NCBI GenBank assembly: GCA_024698485.1
Contig: JAILRC010000051.1
Location: forward strand, 1-37,937
Reading direction: 5' to 3'
DNA length: 37,937 nucleotides
From: Lachnospiraceae bacterium
GTDB taxonomy: Bacteria > Bacillota > Clostridia > Lachnospirales > Lachnospiraceae
The notes under the pieces are model-generated. The model saw nothing but the letters and a program-made list of their open reading frames with translations. It was not told where the DNA came from and did not search any database. Below, piece by piece: positions 1 through 9,382 of the stretch. How positions within the stretch are numbered: the first letter of the stretch is position 1; every line of letters starts with the position of its first letter. Both the position numbers and the translations under genes were made by a program.

Positions 1-1885
1 TGACCTTTGTTTTCTTAAGGAGTCCCTTCATGACCTCAAGGTTCATGTCCACATCATCCACCACAAGTATCATGGCCTCGGGCGCACGGAAGCTTTCCTT
101 GTAGCTGTTGTTGTTTTTCTCATCGATATTGCGGTTTTCGGCAAAAACACCCATGGGACTGCTGTCGGTGATCTTCTGGGGTATCTCCACGGAAAACTTG
201 GAGCCCATGCCGTATTCGCTTTCAAGACTGATCCGTCCTCCCATGAGAGCCACCAGTTGCTTGGTGATGGACAGACCCAGACCCGTTCCTTCGATGTTCC
301 TGTTTTTCCTCTGATCCACACGGACATAGGATGCAAAAAGCTTGTTCTTATCCTCGTCGGATATGCCTATGCCTGTGTCAGTAACAGAAACGAAAAGCCG
401 TCCGTTGTTATCGTCGTCTTTATTAAAATCCATTTCCACCGTAACAAGGCCTTCGGTGGTGTACTTGATGGCATTGTTAAGGAGGTTGGTGATGATCTGA
501 CGTATCCTGGTCTCATCACCGTAAAGTCCCGCAGGCATTACGGTATTGTTGAAGACACGGAGTTCCACTTTCTTCCCGGCAGCTCTTTGGGCAACCACGT
601 TATAGGAATCCCGGAGCAGGGTCATGGTGCTGTATTCCACAGGGATGATGGACATCTCGCCCGCTTCGATCTTGGAAAAATCAAGAACATCGTTGACTAT
701 GGAAAGAAGGGTCTTGCTGGCGCTCTTAATGTTGTCCGAATAGACCGTAATGGTAGGATCAGTGCTTTCGCGAAGTATCATTTCGTTCATGCCCAGCACC
801 GCATTGATGGGGGTTCTGATCTCATGGGACATATTGGCAAGGAATTTGCTCTTTTCGCTGCTGGCACGCTTCAGTTCCTTTGCCTTTTCTTCAAGTTCGG
901 CAGCCTGTTCTTCCACACGGCCCTGAGAAACGGTGACTGATGTGCAGAAGTAGGCAACGACTCCCACAATAAGAAGAGAGAGGATGATGCTGTTGTACAG
1001 CACCTCCATTTCCTGATGGAAGATGCTCTCGTAGTCCTTGATCATGACAATATACCAGTTTTCAAGAACAAGCTGAGAAAAAGCCATTACCTTGCGATCG
1101 TCTATCTCAGAAAAAATGTAGTTTTCTTCTTCATCCATCATCGCCTGTGCGATAACGGTGTTGATAACATCGGTCTTATCCTTCCCGAAACGTTTTCTGC
1201 CCTCTTCGGTCTTGATGCTCATGCCGTTGCACTCGGAGTCTTCGTTGAAGAGAATGAGTCCGTCGGTGTCCATGACCATTACATGGGTGTCGGGGTTTTT
1301 TGAGATCTCTTCAATAATGTTTCTTATCTTTTCTCCCTTAATATCAATGGCAAGGACGCTCTCGCCGTCGGAAAGCAGCATACTCACGGAGATCACCGTA
1401 TCTCCTGTTTCAGCGTCTGTGTAGGGCGCAGCAAAAGCGGGAGCCCCCCCGGCTTCCTTTGCCACCCAATACCAGGGTCTTTTCTTCGGTTCATATCCCG
1501 GCATGGGAGTCCAATCCGCTCCGTCTATATATTTTCCTTTAAAATAGCCATATACTCCCGTAAAATCCGAATCAAAGGATTCACGATAGGTTTCCGTAAG
1601 GCGTATCAAAAGATCGCGGATCTCTTCCGTTCCGCTGTCTTTCTGCAGATAGTGTTCGATGAATATGCCGGCGGTGCGGACAGTATCCGTGCCCAAGGCC
1701 ATCCTTTCCTTGATCTTTGCGGCCTCTTCCCCGAGAGTTCTTTCGCAGAGCTCGATCTCTTTCTTTTTTGCCAGATTGTAAAACTCGTTAAAGGAATAGT
1801 AATCGATGAAAGAAACCAGAGAAACCGTGACAAGAAGTGTCAAAATGAAGGCTATTCGTCTTTTTGCTTTCTTAGAAAATTTCAT
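1..1885 (-). CDS. Hybrid sensor histidine kinase with extracellular Cache-like sensor (3' end cut off)
   Basis: This is a membrane sensor kinase that should autophosphorylate on histidine and pass the phosphate to its own receiver domain. About 628 codons are inside the window. A short basic N-terminus and first membrane helix (about residues 8-28) precede a 250-residue extracellular region whose WYWVAKEAGG and later VISVSM stretches resemble dCache domains. A second helix (about 285-310) leads into a short coiled coil, then the HisKA box SHEIRTP with phospho-acceptor H354. The HATPase domain has DTGIGIS and GTGLGLSI boxes. At the window edge the frame enters a receiver domain (AMILVVDDVDMNLEVM), so the protein is a hybrid kinase, cut before its phospho-acceptor Asp. 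The start is the ATG at 1883-1885. The response regulator upstream has its own terminator, so the kinase is probably transcribed separately. The ligand is unknown; the family binds small molecules such as amino acids or organic acids. Confidence 0.9.
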   Translation of the reverse strand, partial: MKFSKKAKRRIAFILTLLVTVSLVSFIDYYSFNEFYNLAKKKEIELCERTLGEEAAKIKERMALGTDTVRTAGIFIEHYLQKDSGTEEIRDLLIRLTETYRESFDSDFTGVYGYFKGKYIDGADWTPMPGYEPKKRPWYWVAKEAGGAPAFAAPYTDAETGDTVISVSMLLSDGESVLAIDIKGEKIRNIIEEISKNPDTHVMVMDTDGLILFNEDSECNGMSIKTEEGRKRFGKDKTDVINTVIAQAMMDEEENYIFSEIDDRKVMAFSQLVLENWYIVMIKDYESIFHQEMEVLYNSIILSLLIVGVVAYFCTSVTVSQGRVEEQAAELEEKAKELKRASSEKSKFLANMSHEIRTPINAVLGMNEMILRESTDPTITVYSDNIKSASKTLLSIVNDVLDFSKIEAGEMSIIPVEYSTMTLLRDSYNVVAQRAAGKKVELRVFNNTVMPAGLYGDETRIRQIITNLLNNAIKYTTEGLVTVEMDFNKDDDNNGRLFVSVTDTGIGISDEDKNKLFASYVRVDQRKNRNIEGTGLGLSITKQLVALMGGRISLESEYGMGSKFSVEIPQKITDSSPMGVFAENRNIDEKNNNSYKESFRAPEAMILVVDDVDMNLEVMKGLLKKTKV

Positions 1886-1953
1886 ACCCGTCCCCAATAA
1901 CGCCTGCAGCGTCCCTTTGTCCTGTCGATCGGATGATGTGAAGTGTTGCTTTT

Positions 1954-1975
1954 ACGCTTTCAATTATAAAAGCGT
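1954..1975 (-). promoter_or_regulatory. Putative kinase promoter: TATAAT inside an inverted repeat
   Basis: The minus strand has a consensus -10 TATAAT (1963-1968) about 80 bases before the kinase start. It sits between the arms ACGCTTT and AAAGCGT (plus-strand 1954-1960 and 1969-1975), a perfect 7-bp inverted repeat. I see no strong -35. The arrangement would suit a repressor or activator site over the -10, but this is inference. Confidence 0.4.
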
Positions 1976-1983
1976 TTACCGTA

Positions 1984-2016
1984 AATAAATGGGGAACGTG
2001 GTTCAAGACGTTCCCC
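1984..2016 (-). terminator. Terminator of the response regulator gene
   Basis: The minus strand reads GGGGAACG, a 10-base loop, CGTTCCCC, then ATTTATTT. The 8-bp perfect stem begins 17 bases past the regulator stop codon and separates that gene from the kinase gene. Confidence 0.75.
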
Positions 2017-2032
2017 TCTTAAGTGTCAATCC

Positions 2033-2395
2033 TTAACCGAGTATCTTGTTTACACGGTCTATGAGGTCCTGCTTTCTGAAGGGTTTTCTGACATAGTCTA
2101 CGGCTCCCAGCCTGCCTGCCTCTTTTACATGATTGAAATCTGCAATTGATGTGAGAAATACCACGGGAATCTCTGCAAATTCTTCCCTGGCTTTGATCGC
2201 TCTTAAAGTTTGTATCCCATTGATCTCCGGCATATCTATGTCCAAAAGGACAAGATCGATACCCCCATCGCATAATGCCGAAATCCCCTCGATGCCTGAC
2301 CGGGCAGTGACCACATTGAAGCCTTCCTGACGTAATATGAACTCGTCTCGGTCAAGATTCATTTTGTCATCATCGATGATCAAAATCGTCTTCAT
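2033..2395 (-). CDS. Single-domain response regulator (CheY/Spo0F-like receiver)
   Basis: At 120 residues this is a receiver domain with no output domain. The acidic cluster DDD (residues 8-10), the phospho-acceptor D52 in LLDIDMP, T82 in FLTS and K104 in RKPF are all in place, so it should be phosphorylated normally. Without a DNA-binding domain it must act by protein contact or as a phosphorelay intermediate. The neighbouring hybrid kinase is the obvious candidate partner, but the pairing is inferred from position only. The start has GGAGG followed by TTATGT before ATG. Its own promoter (2482-2509) and terminator (1984-2016) suggest a monocistronic transcript. Confidence 0.92.
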   Translation of the reverse strand: MKTILIIDDDKMNLDRDEFILRQEGFNVVTARSGIEGISALCDGGIDLVLLDIDMPEINGIQTLRAIKAREEFAEIPVVFLTSIADFNHVKEAGRLGAVDYVRKPFRKQDLIDRVNKILG

Positions 2396-2481
2396 ACATA
2401 ACCTCCAAAACGGGTTTTAAATGACAGCATCCTCCAAGATAAGTTTGCTCTATCAACCCTCATAATGATTTATCGTAAAAT

Positions 2482-2509
2482 ATCTTATCATAAATGTCTC
2501 GGATTGCAA
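2482..2509 (-). promoter_or_regulatory. Putative promoter of the response regulator
   Basis: On the minus strand TTGCAA (plus-strand 2504-2509) and TAAGAT (2482-2487) are separated by 16 bases, about 87 bases upstream of the regulator ATG. The match to a sigma-A promoter is moderate. Confidence 0.4.
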
Positions 2510-2532
2510 CATTTTTGGTAAAAATAGTTAGT

Positions 2533-4197
2533 CTAAACCAACTTTTCCGCATACTCCAGAGCATCAACGATGTTCACCCTGAAGTTGTTCTCTCCCACAA
2601 GGCTCACGAAGCCGTCTCTTTCCATAGCCTTATAAGGCTGCTCGTTTACGTGTGAGAAAACAAGGCGGATGCCTCTGTCAGAAATACTCTCTGCCAGTTC
2701 TCTGAGGGCCTTGAGAGCAGATGCATCGATGGCTGTGACCGCACGCATTCTGATGACGATGACTTTTGTGGTCTTATCAACACCGATCCTCATGATCCTG
2801 TCTGTTGCAGCGAAGAAAAGAGGGCCGGAAAACTCATAAACTTTGATGGTCCTGGGAAGAGCGCGAAGTTTTTCCGCTTCACCGGGTGTAACATCCGGAT
2901 CGTCCGTGTACTTCCATGCATGAACCCCTGTAGTCTCGGACATTCTCTTCATGAAAAGAAGAGCTGCCAGAACAACACCCACTTCAATGGCTACAACAAG
3001 GTCAAAGATCACAGTGAGAACGAATGTTGCCACAAGCACCAGCACATCGCTCTTGGGAGCTGTCTTCACAAGTCTTCCGAAGGATCTCCAGTCAGCCATT
3101 CCGGATGCTACCACAAGGAGAACCGCAGCAAGAGTGGTCATGGGGATGTAGGAAGCGATGGGCATGAGCAGAAGGAGCACAGCCGTCAGTGTAACGCAGT
3201 GGGTGATGCCCGCAATGGGTGTACGTCCGCCGTTACGAACGTTGGCTGCAGTTCTGGCAATTGCTCCCGTCGCGGGAATGCCTCCGAAAAGTCCCGAGAA
3301 TACGTTTCCGAGCCCCTGCCCGATGAGTTCCGCATTTGATTTATGAGTATCACCGATCATTCCGTCGGAAACCACAGCGGAAAGAAGCGACTCTATGCCT
3401 GCAAGGATGGCAATGGTGAATGCAGGCTGGATAAGGTCCTTAATGAGCCCGAAGGAGATCTCGGGGATCTGAGGTGTGGGGAACCTGGAAGAAAGTTCGC
3501 CGTATACGCTTCCGATGGTATTGACGGGAAGCTTTGCCACCGCTGCGATCACTGTGGTGATCACAATGGCAAGCAAGGATCCGGGGATCGCATTCAGAAA
3601 GCCCGGAAGCTTCTCCGCGATCCTGGGCCATACCAGCATGATGATCACAGCACAGAGTCCCAGGACAATGGCGATGAGATTGGTTGTTCCCACAGCCTTG
3701 GCATATGCAATTATCTTGTCGATGAACTCCGAGGGAACGGATTCCATCTTAAATCCGAAGAAATCCTTGAGCTGTCCCACAAAGAGAGTAACGGCGATAC
3801 CGCAGGTAAAGCCGCAGGTGATGGTATAAGGTATGAATTTGATGAGAGATCCGAAATGAAAGATCCCGAAAAGCACCAGGATGATACCCGCCATAATGGT
3901 GGCTACCGTAAGTCCCGAAACGCCGTACTTGGCAATGATGCCGCCGATGATGGTGACAAAAGCCGCCGTGGGACCGCCGATCTGCACTCTGCTTCCGCCG
4001 AACACGGCAATGAAGAAGCCTGCGATTATAGCTGTGTAAAGTCCCTGCTCGGGGCCTACACCCGATGCGATGGCAAGGGCTATGGAAAGAGGCAATGCTA
4101 TGATGCCTACAATGACGCCCGCGATGATATCCTTCACCAGCTGTTTTCCGCTGTATTCCTTGAACACCTCGAAAAGCTTCGGTTTCAATTCATTCAT
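2533..4197 (-). CDS. SulP-family anion permease with C-terminal STAS domain
   Basis: This is a membrane transporter of the SulP/SLC26 family (554 residues), which carries sulfate, bicarbonate or related anions by symport or exchange. The N-terminal part has the family signature around residues 35-90 (LPLSIALAIASGVGPEQGLY, then GGSRVQIGGPTAAF) and about 12-14 hydrophobic segments to residue 420. The last 120 residues form a STAS domain with the IDASALKAL motif, in which the conserved aspartate and serine are present. Length is normal for the family. The start has AAGGAGATCTATC before ATG. It lies 72 bases downstream of the helicase gene on the same strand; a weak promoter (TTGCGA, 17 bases, TTTGAT) can be drawn in that gap. 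The transported anion cannot be read from the sequence. Confidence 0.93.
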   Translation of the reverse strand: MNELKPKLFEVFKEYSGKQLVKDIIAGVIVGIIALPLSIALAIASGVGPEQGLYTAIIAGFFIAVFGGSRVQIGGPTAAFVTIIGGIIAKYGVSGLTVATIMAGIILVLFGIFHFGSLIKFIPYTITCGFTCGIAVTLFVGQLKDFFGFKMESVPSEFIDKIIAYAKAVGTTNLIAIVLGLCAVIIMLVWPRIAEKLPGFLNAIPGSLLAIVITTVIAAVAKLPVNTIGSVYGELSSRFPTPQIPEISFGLIKDLIQPAFTIAILAGIESLLSAVVSDGMIGDTHKSNAELIGQGLGNVFSGLFGGIPATGAIARTAANVRNGGRTPIAGITHCVTLTAVLLLLMPIASYIPMTTLAAVLLVVASGMADWRSFGRLVKTAPKSDVLVLVATFVLTVIFDLVVAIEVGVVLAALLFMKRMSETTGVHAWKYTDDPDVTPGEAEKLRALPRTIKVYEFSGPLFFAATDRIMRIGVDKTTKVIVIRMRAVTAIDASALKALRELAESISDRGIRLVFSHVNEQPYKAMERDGFVSLVGENNFRVNIVDALEYAEKLV

Positions 4198-4269
4198 GAT
4201 AGATCTCCTTATGAAATATCAAATAAAATCCTAAATTTATTCGCAACGTGCCGTAATATACACCCAGTT

Positions 4270-6102
4270 TTAAGAAAAATCAAGCATTTCTTTTACGAAG
4301 CGCGAAATCGGGAGATCCTTGCCGTTGAGCCTTCTCACCCCGTAAATATGCAGTCTTTCCACTGCTCTGGTCACCGCCACATAGAACATTCTTCTCTCCT
4401 GCTCCTCTTCATCTTTAGTCAGTGCTTTCAGATAGGGTGTGACCCCTTCATTGGCATCGGGGATGAAGACCAGGTCATATTCCAGCCCCTTGGATCCGTG
4501 CATGGTGGTGACGGTCACGGCATCATCCTCCCCCCTGTCCATATCCTGTCTCCTCTCCGCTTCGTTCTTCATCCTTGTCATGAAAGAAAACCACTCGTCA
4601 AAATCCCGAAAGCAGGAGGCCTCTTCCCGGAGCCTGTCCAACACCTCCGTGAATTCCTCCGGCCTTGTCCCTTTCATCCCCGCATATTCCTCCAGATACC
4701 TGTCATATCCCACGGCCTTCCTTATATAGATCACCGCCGAGGCAGGAGTCCCCCGGGCAATAAAAGCCAGATCGTATTCCAGTTTTTCCGCTGCCTCGTA
4801 GAGCGAAGGATTGCCCATTACCGCCGTTTTAAGGTCCTTCATATCGAACACGTCCTTGGTGAAGAGATCCCTTTTTATGTATCTCTTGGGGCGATTGATG
4901 ATCCCCAGCACCGTTTCCCGCTTCTTGTCTCCCAAAGCAAGTTTTATATAGGAAAGAACATCTCTCACGGCAAAATGGGAATAGATGTTCCTGAAGCCTC
5001 CTTTAAATGAAAAAGGGATCCCCGCTGCCGAAAAGGCGGATGCCGTCTGCCCTGCCAGGCGGTTCGTCCTGAATATGACCGCCATCTTCCCGTAGTCCCA
5101 TCCTCTTGCCCTGTATTCCCGTATCTTGTCAGCCATGGCATTGCATTCCTCCCCGCGATCCTCAAAAACCCGGAATTCCGGCAATGTTCCCGCAGGTTTT
5201 ACCGCTTCCATCCTTTTGTCAAACCTGTTGGAATTATGACCTATGAGTCTTTCCGAAGCCTTTACGATCCCTGCCTGCGAACGGTAATTTTTCTTTAGGA
5301 TGATCTTTTTCGCTTCAGGGAAATCCTTCTCAAATCCCAGCATGATCCGGGGATCCGACCCGCGAAAACCGTATATGGCCTGATCGTCGTCCCCAACGAT
5401 GAAAATGTTGTTCTCAGGCTCCGCAAGAAGCCTCACGAGCCTGTACTGAAGAGGGTTGATGTCCTGAAATTCGTCTATCATGATGAATTTAAACTTTTCC
5501 CTCCATATCTCCAGAACCTCCGGGCGGTTCATGAACAGTTCCTCCGTCATGGAAAGCATGTCTTCAAAGTCCACCAGACGGTTCTTCTTAAGCATTTCCC
5601 CGTAAGCTTCGTAAAGTTTGGAAAAGATCTCCGGGGGACATGTTTCGGGGAAATAGCCCTTTTTAAGTCCTCCCAGGCTTTTCACCTTTCCGATCTCCTC
5701 TCTGATCTCTCCGGGCATTTCGCTGTCCTCAAAGCTCATCCCCAGCCTCTCTCCGCAGGAAACTATGAACCTTACTGCATCGCTTTCCCTGATTACCGCC
5801 GAAGCATCAAGATTGCACGCAAAACGGAGTATCTTAAAAAAGATACTGTGAAAGGTTCCGAAGGTCACCTGTTTTTCTTCCTCACTCCTTGCTTCCCTGT
5901 AGACCCGGCGCTTCATCTCTTCCGCCGCAGCCCGCGTAAAAGTCACCACCAGGATGTTTCCTGCCGGTATGTGTTCCTCGCGGATGAGTTTAATTGTTCT
6001 TCTTGTAATAACGGCTGTTTTGCCCGAACCCGGGCCTGCAAGCACAACAGCGGGACCGTACACCGTGTCCGCCGCTTTTTGTTGTTCGTTGTTAAGATCC
6101 AT
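4270..6102 (-). CDS. UvrD/Rep/PcrA-like superfamily 1A DNA helicase
   Basis: This is an ATP-dependent 3'-5' DNA helicase of about 611 residues, shorter than PcrA or UvrD (about 720). The motifs appear in order: Walker A AGPGSGKT near the N-terminus, motif II DEFQD, motif III GDDDQAIYGFRG, the motif IV region KKNYRSQ, motif V TTMHGSKGLEYD, and motif VI FYVAVTRA. A longer frame with a GTG at 6159 exists, but that codon lies inside the gltX terminator stem. A TATAAT at 6131-6136 (minus strand) falls after it. I therefore place the start at the ATG at 6100-6102 (MDLNNEQQKAAD); 6132 is the alternative. No good Shine-Dalgarno precedes either. The truncated C-terminus relative to PcrA and the separate large AddA suggest an accessory repair helicase rather than the main PcrA. 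Confidence 0.9.
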   Translation of the reverse strand: MDLNNEQQKAADTVYGPAVVLAGPGSGKTAVITRRTIKLIREEHIPAGNILVVTFTRAAAEEMKRRVYREARSEEEKQVTFGTFHSIFFKILRFACNLDASAVIRESDAVRFIVSCGERLGMSFEDSEMPGEIREEIGKVKSLGGLKKGYFPETCPPEIFSKLYEAYGEMLKKNRLVDFEDMLSMTEELFMNRPEVLEIWREKFKFIMIDEFQDINPLQYRLVRLLAEPENNIFIVGDDDQAIYGFRGSDPRIMLGFEKDFPEAKKIILKKNYRSQAGIVKASERLIGHNSNRFDKRMEAVKPAGTLPEFRVFEDRGEECNAMADKIREYRARGWDYGKMAVIFRTNRLAGQTASAFSAAGIPFSFKGGFRNIYSHFAVRDVLSYIKLALGDKKRETVLGIINRPKRYIKRDLFTKDVFDMKDLKTAVMGNPSLYEAAEKLEYDLAFIARGTPASAVIYIRKAVGYDRYLEEYAGMKGTRPEEFTEVLDRLREEASCFRDFDEWFSFMTRMKNEAERRQDMDRGEDDAVTVTTMHGSKGLEYDLVFIPDANEGVTPYLKALTKDEEEQERRMFYVAVTRAVERLHIYGVRRLNGKDLPISRFVKEMLDFS

Positions 6103-6140
6103 TTCGGATAAAAAAGAATTATGCCCGTTCATTATACAAC

Positions 6141-6167
6141 AAAAGACGGGATATTGCACCCGTCTTT
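6141..6167 (-). terminator. Terminator of gltX
   Basis: The minus strand reads AAGACGGG, an 8-base loop, CCCGTCTT, then TTGTTGT. The 8-bp perfect stem lies just past the gltX stop. The following bases carry TATAAT (plus-strand 6131-6136), a probable -10 for the helicase gene. Confidence 0.75.
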
Positions 6168-6179
6168 GTGTTCTTTTAT

Positions 6180-7661
6180 TTATTTTTCAAGCATATCGAC
6201 AGCTGTTCTGACTCTTCTCAGGGATTCCTCTTTTCCGAGGATCTCCATGATCTCGTATGCGCCGCCGGGAGTCATCTGCTTTCCGGAAACCGCGGTACGG
6301 ATGGGCCAGAGTCCCTGACCGTTCTTGATGCCCTTCTCTTCGATGTAGCCCATGAGGGTCTTTTCAATACCCGCGATGGAGTAGTCGTCAAGAGCCTCAA
6401 GTCTGGGAAGGAGATCTTTAAGAACCTCAAGAGAGCTTTCCTTGGTGGTCTTCATCTTTTTATGAACATACATCTCCGTGTCATACTCGGGAAGTTCCTC
6501 GAAGAAATCGATCTTTTCAGCGATGTCGCAGAAAGTCTCGATACGTGTCTTTACCAGCATAGCGATCTTCTCAAGATCGTAGGGCTTTGTAACCACCTGC
6601 TTTACATAAGGCAGAGCATGCTCCAGATACTTCTTGTCGTCAAGTGCCTTGATGTACTCACCGTTCATCCATCTCAGCTTGTTCATGTCAAAGACTGAAG
6701 GGGACTTGTTGATGTGGTGATAATCAAAAGCCTCGATGAGTTCCTGTAATGAGAAGATCTCTCTGTCCGTTCCGGAGCTCCAGCCCAGAAGAGCCATGAA
6801 GTTAACGATGGCTTCAGGCAGGAATCCCTGCTCTTCCAGATCTTCGAAGGAAGAATGTCCGCTTCTCTTGGAGAGTTTCTGGTGCTCCTCATTGGTGATG
6901 AGAGGGCAGTGGATGTAGATGGGCTCTTCCCAGCCGAAAGCATGGTAAAGTCTTGTATATTTTGGCGTGGAGGAAAGGTACTCGTTTCCTCTTACAACAT
7001 GAGTGATGCCCATGAGGTGGTCATCCACAACGTTTGCAAAGTTGTATGTGGGGAAGCCGTCGGACTTGATGAGGATCATGTCGTCCAGGTCTTCATTGTT
7101 CACGGTGATGGTTCCGTAGTTCGCATCCGTGAAGGAAGTGGTTCCTTCCGTAGGGATGTTCTGACGGATAACAAAGGGCATGCCCGCCTTGAGATTTGCT
7201 TCGACCTCTTCCTTTGAAAGGTGGAGGCAATGCTTGTCGTACTTTCTTACTTCTTTTACTTCCTTGTCATCATCATCTTCGGAAGCCGCATTTACGGGAG
7301 TTCTCAGGGATTCAAGACGCTCCTTGGTGCAGAAGCAGTAATATGCCTCTCCCTTTTCAACGAGCATCTTTGCATACTTCATGTAAAGACCGCTCTTAAC
7401 TCTCTCACTCTGAACATAGGGTCCGTTGCCCTTGTCCTTGTCAGGTCCCTCATCGTATTCAAGACCTGTTTTCTTCAATACTCTGTAGATCAGATCAGTG
7501 GCGCCTTCAACAAAACGTCCCTGGTCCGTATCCTCGATCCTGAACAAAAAGTCGCCGCCCTCGTGCTTTGCAACAAGGTACTCATATAAAGCTGTTCTTA
7601 AATTTCCGACATGCATCTTTCCCGTAGGGCTGGGTGCATAACGTGTGCGAATCTTATCCAT
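6180..7661 (-). CDS. gltX: Glutamyl-tRNA synthetase
   Basis: This cytoplasmic class I aminoacyl-tRNA synthetase charges tRNA-Glu, and in many Firmicutes tRNA-Gln as well for later amidation. It has 493 residues, the usual size. The N-terminus carries the HIGH-type motif in [20 protein letters not shown]. The KMSKS-type loop is KLSKR around residue 260. The C-terminal third is the helical anticodon-binding domain. A short acidic insertion ([11 protein letters not shown], about residue 130) follows a region that in some homologues binds zinc; here YCFCTKE keeps two cysteines. The start is the ATG at 7659-7661; the upstream GAGGATATATAA gives a GAGG site at normal distance. It has its own promoter and terminator. 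Confidence 0.96.
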   Translation of the reverse strand: MDKIRTRYAPSPTGKMHVGNLRTALYEYLVAKHEGGDFLFRIEDTDQGRFVEGATDLIYRVLKKTGLEYDEGPDKDKGNGPYVQSERVKSGLYMKYAKMLVEKGEAYYCFCTKERLESLRTPVNAASEDDDDKEVKEVRKYDKHCLHLSKEEVEANLKAGMPFVIRQNIPTEGTTSFTDANYGTITVNNEDLDDMILIKSDGFPTYNFANVVDDHLMGITHVVRGNEYLSSTPKYTRLYHAFGWEEPIYIHCPLITNEEHQKLSKRSGHSSFEDLEEQGFLPEAIVNFMALLGWSSGTDREIFSLQELIEAFDYHHINKSPSVFDMNKLRWMNGEYIKALDDKKYLEHALPYVKQVVTKPYDLEKIAMLVKTRIETFCDIAEKIDFFEELPEYDTEMYVHKKMKTTKESSLEVLKDLLPRLEALDDYSIAGIEKTLMGYIEEKGIKNGQGLWPIRTAVSGKQMTPGGAYEIMEILGKEESLRRVRTAVDMLEK

Positions 7662-7700
7662 TTATATATCCTCACTGATTCTAATAATGACGCAAAAATG

Positions 7701-7754
7701 TTGACCGCATAATGCGGTCAACACAGTATAACGCAGTTTGGTTTGAAAAGTCAA
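7701..7754 (-). promoter_or_regulatory. gltX promoter with a hairpin that also ends the chemoreceptor gene
   Basis: On the minus strand TTGACT (plus-strand 7749-7754) and TATACT (7725-7730) are 18 bases apart. The expected transcript start, near 7718, falls at the foot of a perfect hairpin (TTGACCGC/GCGGTCAA, 7701-7721) followed by CATTTTTG. The same hairpin lies 40 bases past the chemoreceptor stop codon and can act as its terminator. A new gltX transcript would begin with this hairpin, which could protect its 5' end. Confidence 0.65.
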
Positions 7755-7761
7755 GAATGCT

Positions 7762-9264
7762 TTATATTTCCACTCTGCTCAGATCCTTAAGTTCGTCTGC
7801 TATGTTCTTTACCTGCTTGAAAGTTTCTTCCGTAGCATTGGTGATGGAGCTTTCGTTCTTTGCTTCCTCCATAATCTCATCCGCATGCTCCGAGAATCCG
7901 GCAACCATGTGATCCAGCTGCTGCGCCAGATCCTTAACCACTTCGCTGTGCTTTCTTGTGGCGCCTGTTCTTTCACTGATCTCATCGGTCTTTTCGTTAA
8001 GAGTCTGCTGGATCTCGCTCAGGGAAGCTGTTCTTTCCTTGGCTCCGTAGATCTTTTCAATTCCCGACTGTACGCTTTCCACATTCTGTTCGTTTGTAGT
8101 TTTAACGCCTTCCAGCTTCTCGCCTACGCGTTCCACCAATTCCCTGATGGCATCCGTAGCCTTTTTTGAATCCTCTGCCAGCTGACGTACGTTCTCCGCA
8201 ACCACCGCAAAGCCTTTACCCTGTTCTCCCGCACGGGCTGCTTCGATGGACGCATTGAGGGCAAGGAGGTTGGTCTGGGCGGATATGCCCGAGATCTTGC
8301 CGACAAAGCCTACGATCTCCTGAATACCGCTTTCCAGTTCGGTTATGGAATCACCTGTAAGGTTTGAAGTTTCTTCAATAGTCTTCATGCTTTCCGCAGC
8401 AATGTCCATGGTCTCTATGACTTCTTCAGTCCTTGCCGCGATGTCTTCCGAAACCTTCGTGATGTCTCCTGTGTGGTCATATATGCCTTCGATGAGATTT
8501 CCCATCTCGGAAACGCTTTCCTGAATGGCTTTTACCTGCTCGCGGCTTTCTTCGCAACCATTGGCGGTGTTCTGTGCGGAGCTGATGATGAGGCCGTTGG
8601 CTTCACGGGATTTAACGATGGAGCCTTCAAGTTCTCCGATCATGTTTACCAGTTCTCCGGAAGCGTTGCCACACTTTGTGATGATCTCGGCGGTCTGTTC
8701 CTTGGCATGGAGATTTTCAAGGATCATTCTGGAAGCCTTGGTAATACTCATGAAAACAATGGTCATTACAACCTGTTCCATAAGATAGCCCGCCGTCTTG
8801 CTGATGAACCACTGCAGGTTGGTCTCATTTTCCAGCTGAGGGATGTCGATGGAACGTATATACATGGAGATCACCAGCAGAACAAAGCTGATGACGGAGA
8901 TCCTCAATGTGAATTTCGGGTCGAAGTAAAGGCAGCTGAAAGCCATTGCAAGTCCGTAGGTCATATAGATACCGATGGTCCACTGGCTTCCCAGCATTCC
9001 CACCACGATGCCTATGGCGATTATGCTCATGTACTTCATGACAGGTATGGGGGTTCCAAATTTCAGCGCTATGGTGGGTCCAAAAGTGCATATGCATGCA
9101 AAAGGTGTGATGATTGCGATGGTCTTTAAGGGAATGTTAAAAACTCCCAGAGCGGAAAGGCCAAACAATGCCGGAAAAACCAATGTCATCCAGACAAGGA
9201 TCTTCGCCATTTTCTCGCTCATCTTCTTATCATTTTCAGCAAAAAAAGCCATGTATTCGGTCAT
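7762..9264 (-). CDS. Methyl-accepting chemotaxis protein with six N-terminal membrane segments
   Basis: This is a chemoreceptor-type signalling protein of 500 residues. The first 180 residues hold about six hydrophobic helices joined by short loops, so there is no sizeable extracellular ligand domain. No HAMP domain can be recognised before the long helical region. The cytoplasmic half ends in a standard MCP hairpin tip containing [19 protein letters not shown], the CheA/CheW contact region, flanked by coiled-coil arms. The stimulus may be sensed within the membrane, for example a change in membrane state or a hydrophobic ligand; this is inference. The start is ATG at 9262-9264 with GGAGG five bases upstream. 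No chemotaxis or flagellar genes are nearby. Confidence 0.9.
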   Translation of the reverse strand: MTEYMAFFAENDKKMSEKMAKILVWMTLVFPALFGLSALGVFNIPLKTIAIITPFACICTFGPTIALKFGTPIPVMKYMSIIAIGIVVGMLGSQWTIGIYMTYGLAMAFSCLYFDPKFTLRISVISFVLLVISMYIRSIDIPQLENETNLQWFISKTAGYLMEQVVMTIVFMSITKASRMILENLHAKEQTAEIITKCGNASGELVNMIGELEGSIVKSREANGLIISSAQNTANGCEESREQVKAIQESVSEMGNLIEGIYDHTGDITKVSEDIAARTEEVIETMDIAAESMKTIEETSNLTGDSITELESGIQEIVGFVGKISGISAQTNLLALNASIEAARAGEQGKGFAVVAENVRQLAEDSKKATDAIRELVERVGEKLEGVKTTNEQNVESVQSGIEKIYGAKERTASLSEIQQTLNEKTDEISERTGATRKHSEVVKDLAQQLDHMVAGFSEHADEIMEEAKNESSITNATEETFKQVKNIADELKDLSRVEI

Positions 9265-9301
9265 ATAAACCTCCGGATAATTATTTTTTTAAAAAAGAAA
9301 A

Positions 9302-9339
9302 TGGGCAATAAAACGAGAGTCCTCTCGTTTTACCGCCCA
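9302..9339 (-). terminator. Terminator of the alpha-galactoside operon
   Basis: A long near-perfect inverted repeat (plus-strand 9302-9319 against 9322-9339) has arms beginning TGGGC and ending GCCCA. On the minus strand it is followed by TTTTCTTTTTT. It lies 44 bases past the stop of the last operon gene. Confidence 0.8.
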
Positions 9340-9382
9340 AGGTAAATTCTTTACATCATTCTACCTTTTTTTGCTCTGACAT

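Noticed and set aside
257-940. Open frame of 227 codons opposite the kinase HATPase region
   Set aside because: The minus-strand frame carries the H-, N- and G-box motifs of a kinase; the plus frame is a shadow.
3343-5010. Open frame of 555 codons on the plus strand across the SulP and helicase genes
   Set aside because: It spans the ends of two well-supported minus-strand genes and has a low-complexity composition without domains.
6103-6159. Upstream GTG start for the UvrD-like helicase
   Set aside because: The GTG codon is in the stem of the gltX terminator and upstream of a TATAAT, so it is unlikely to be in the helicase mRNA as a start.
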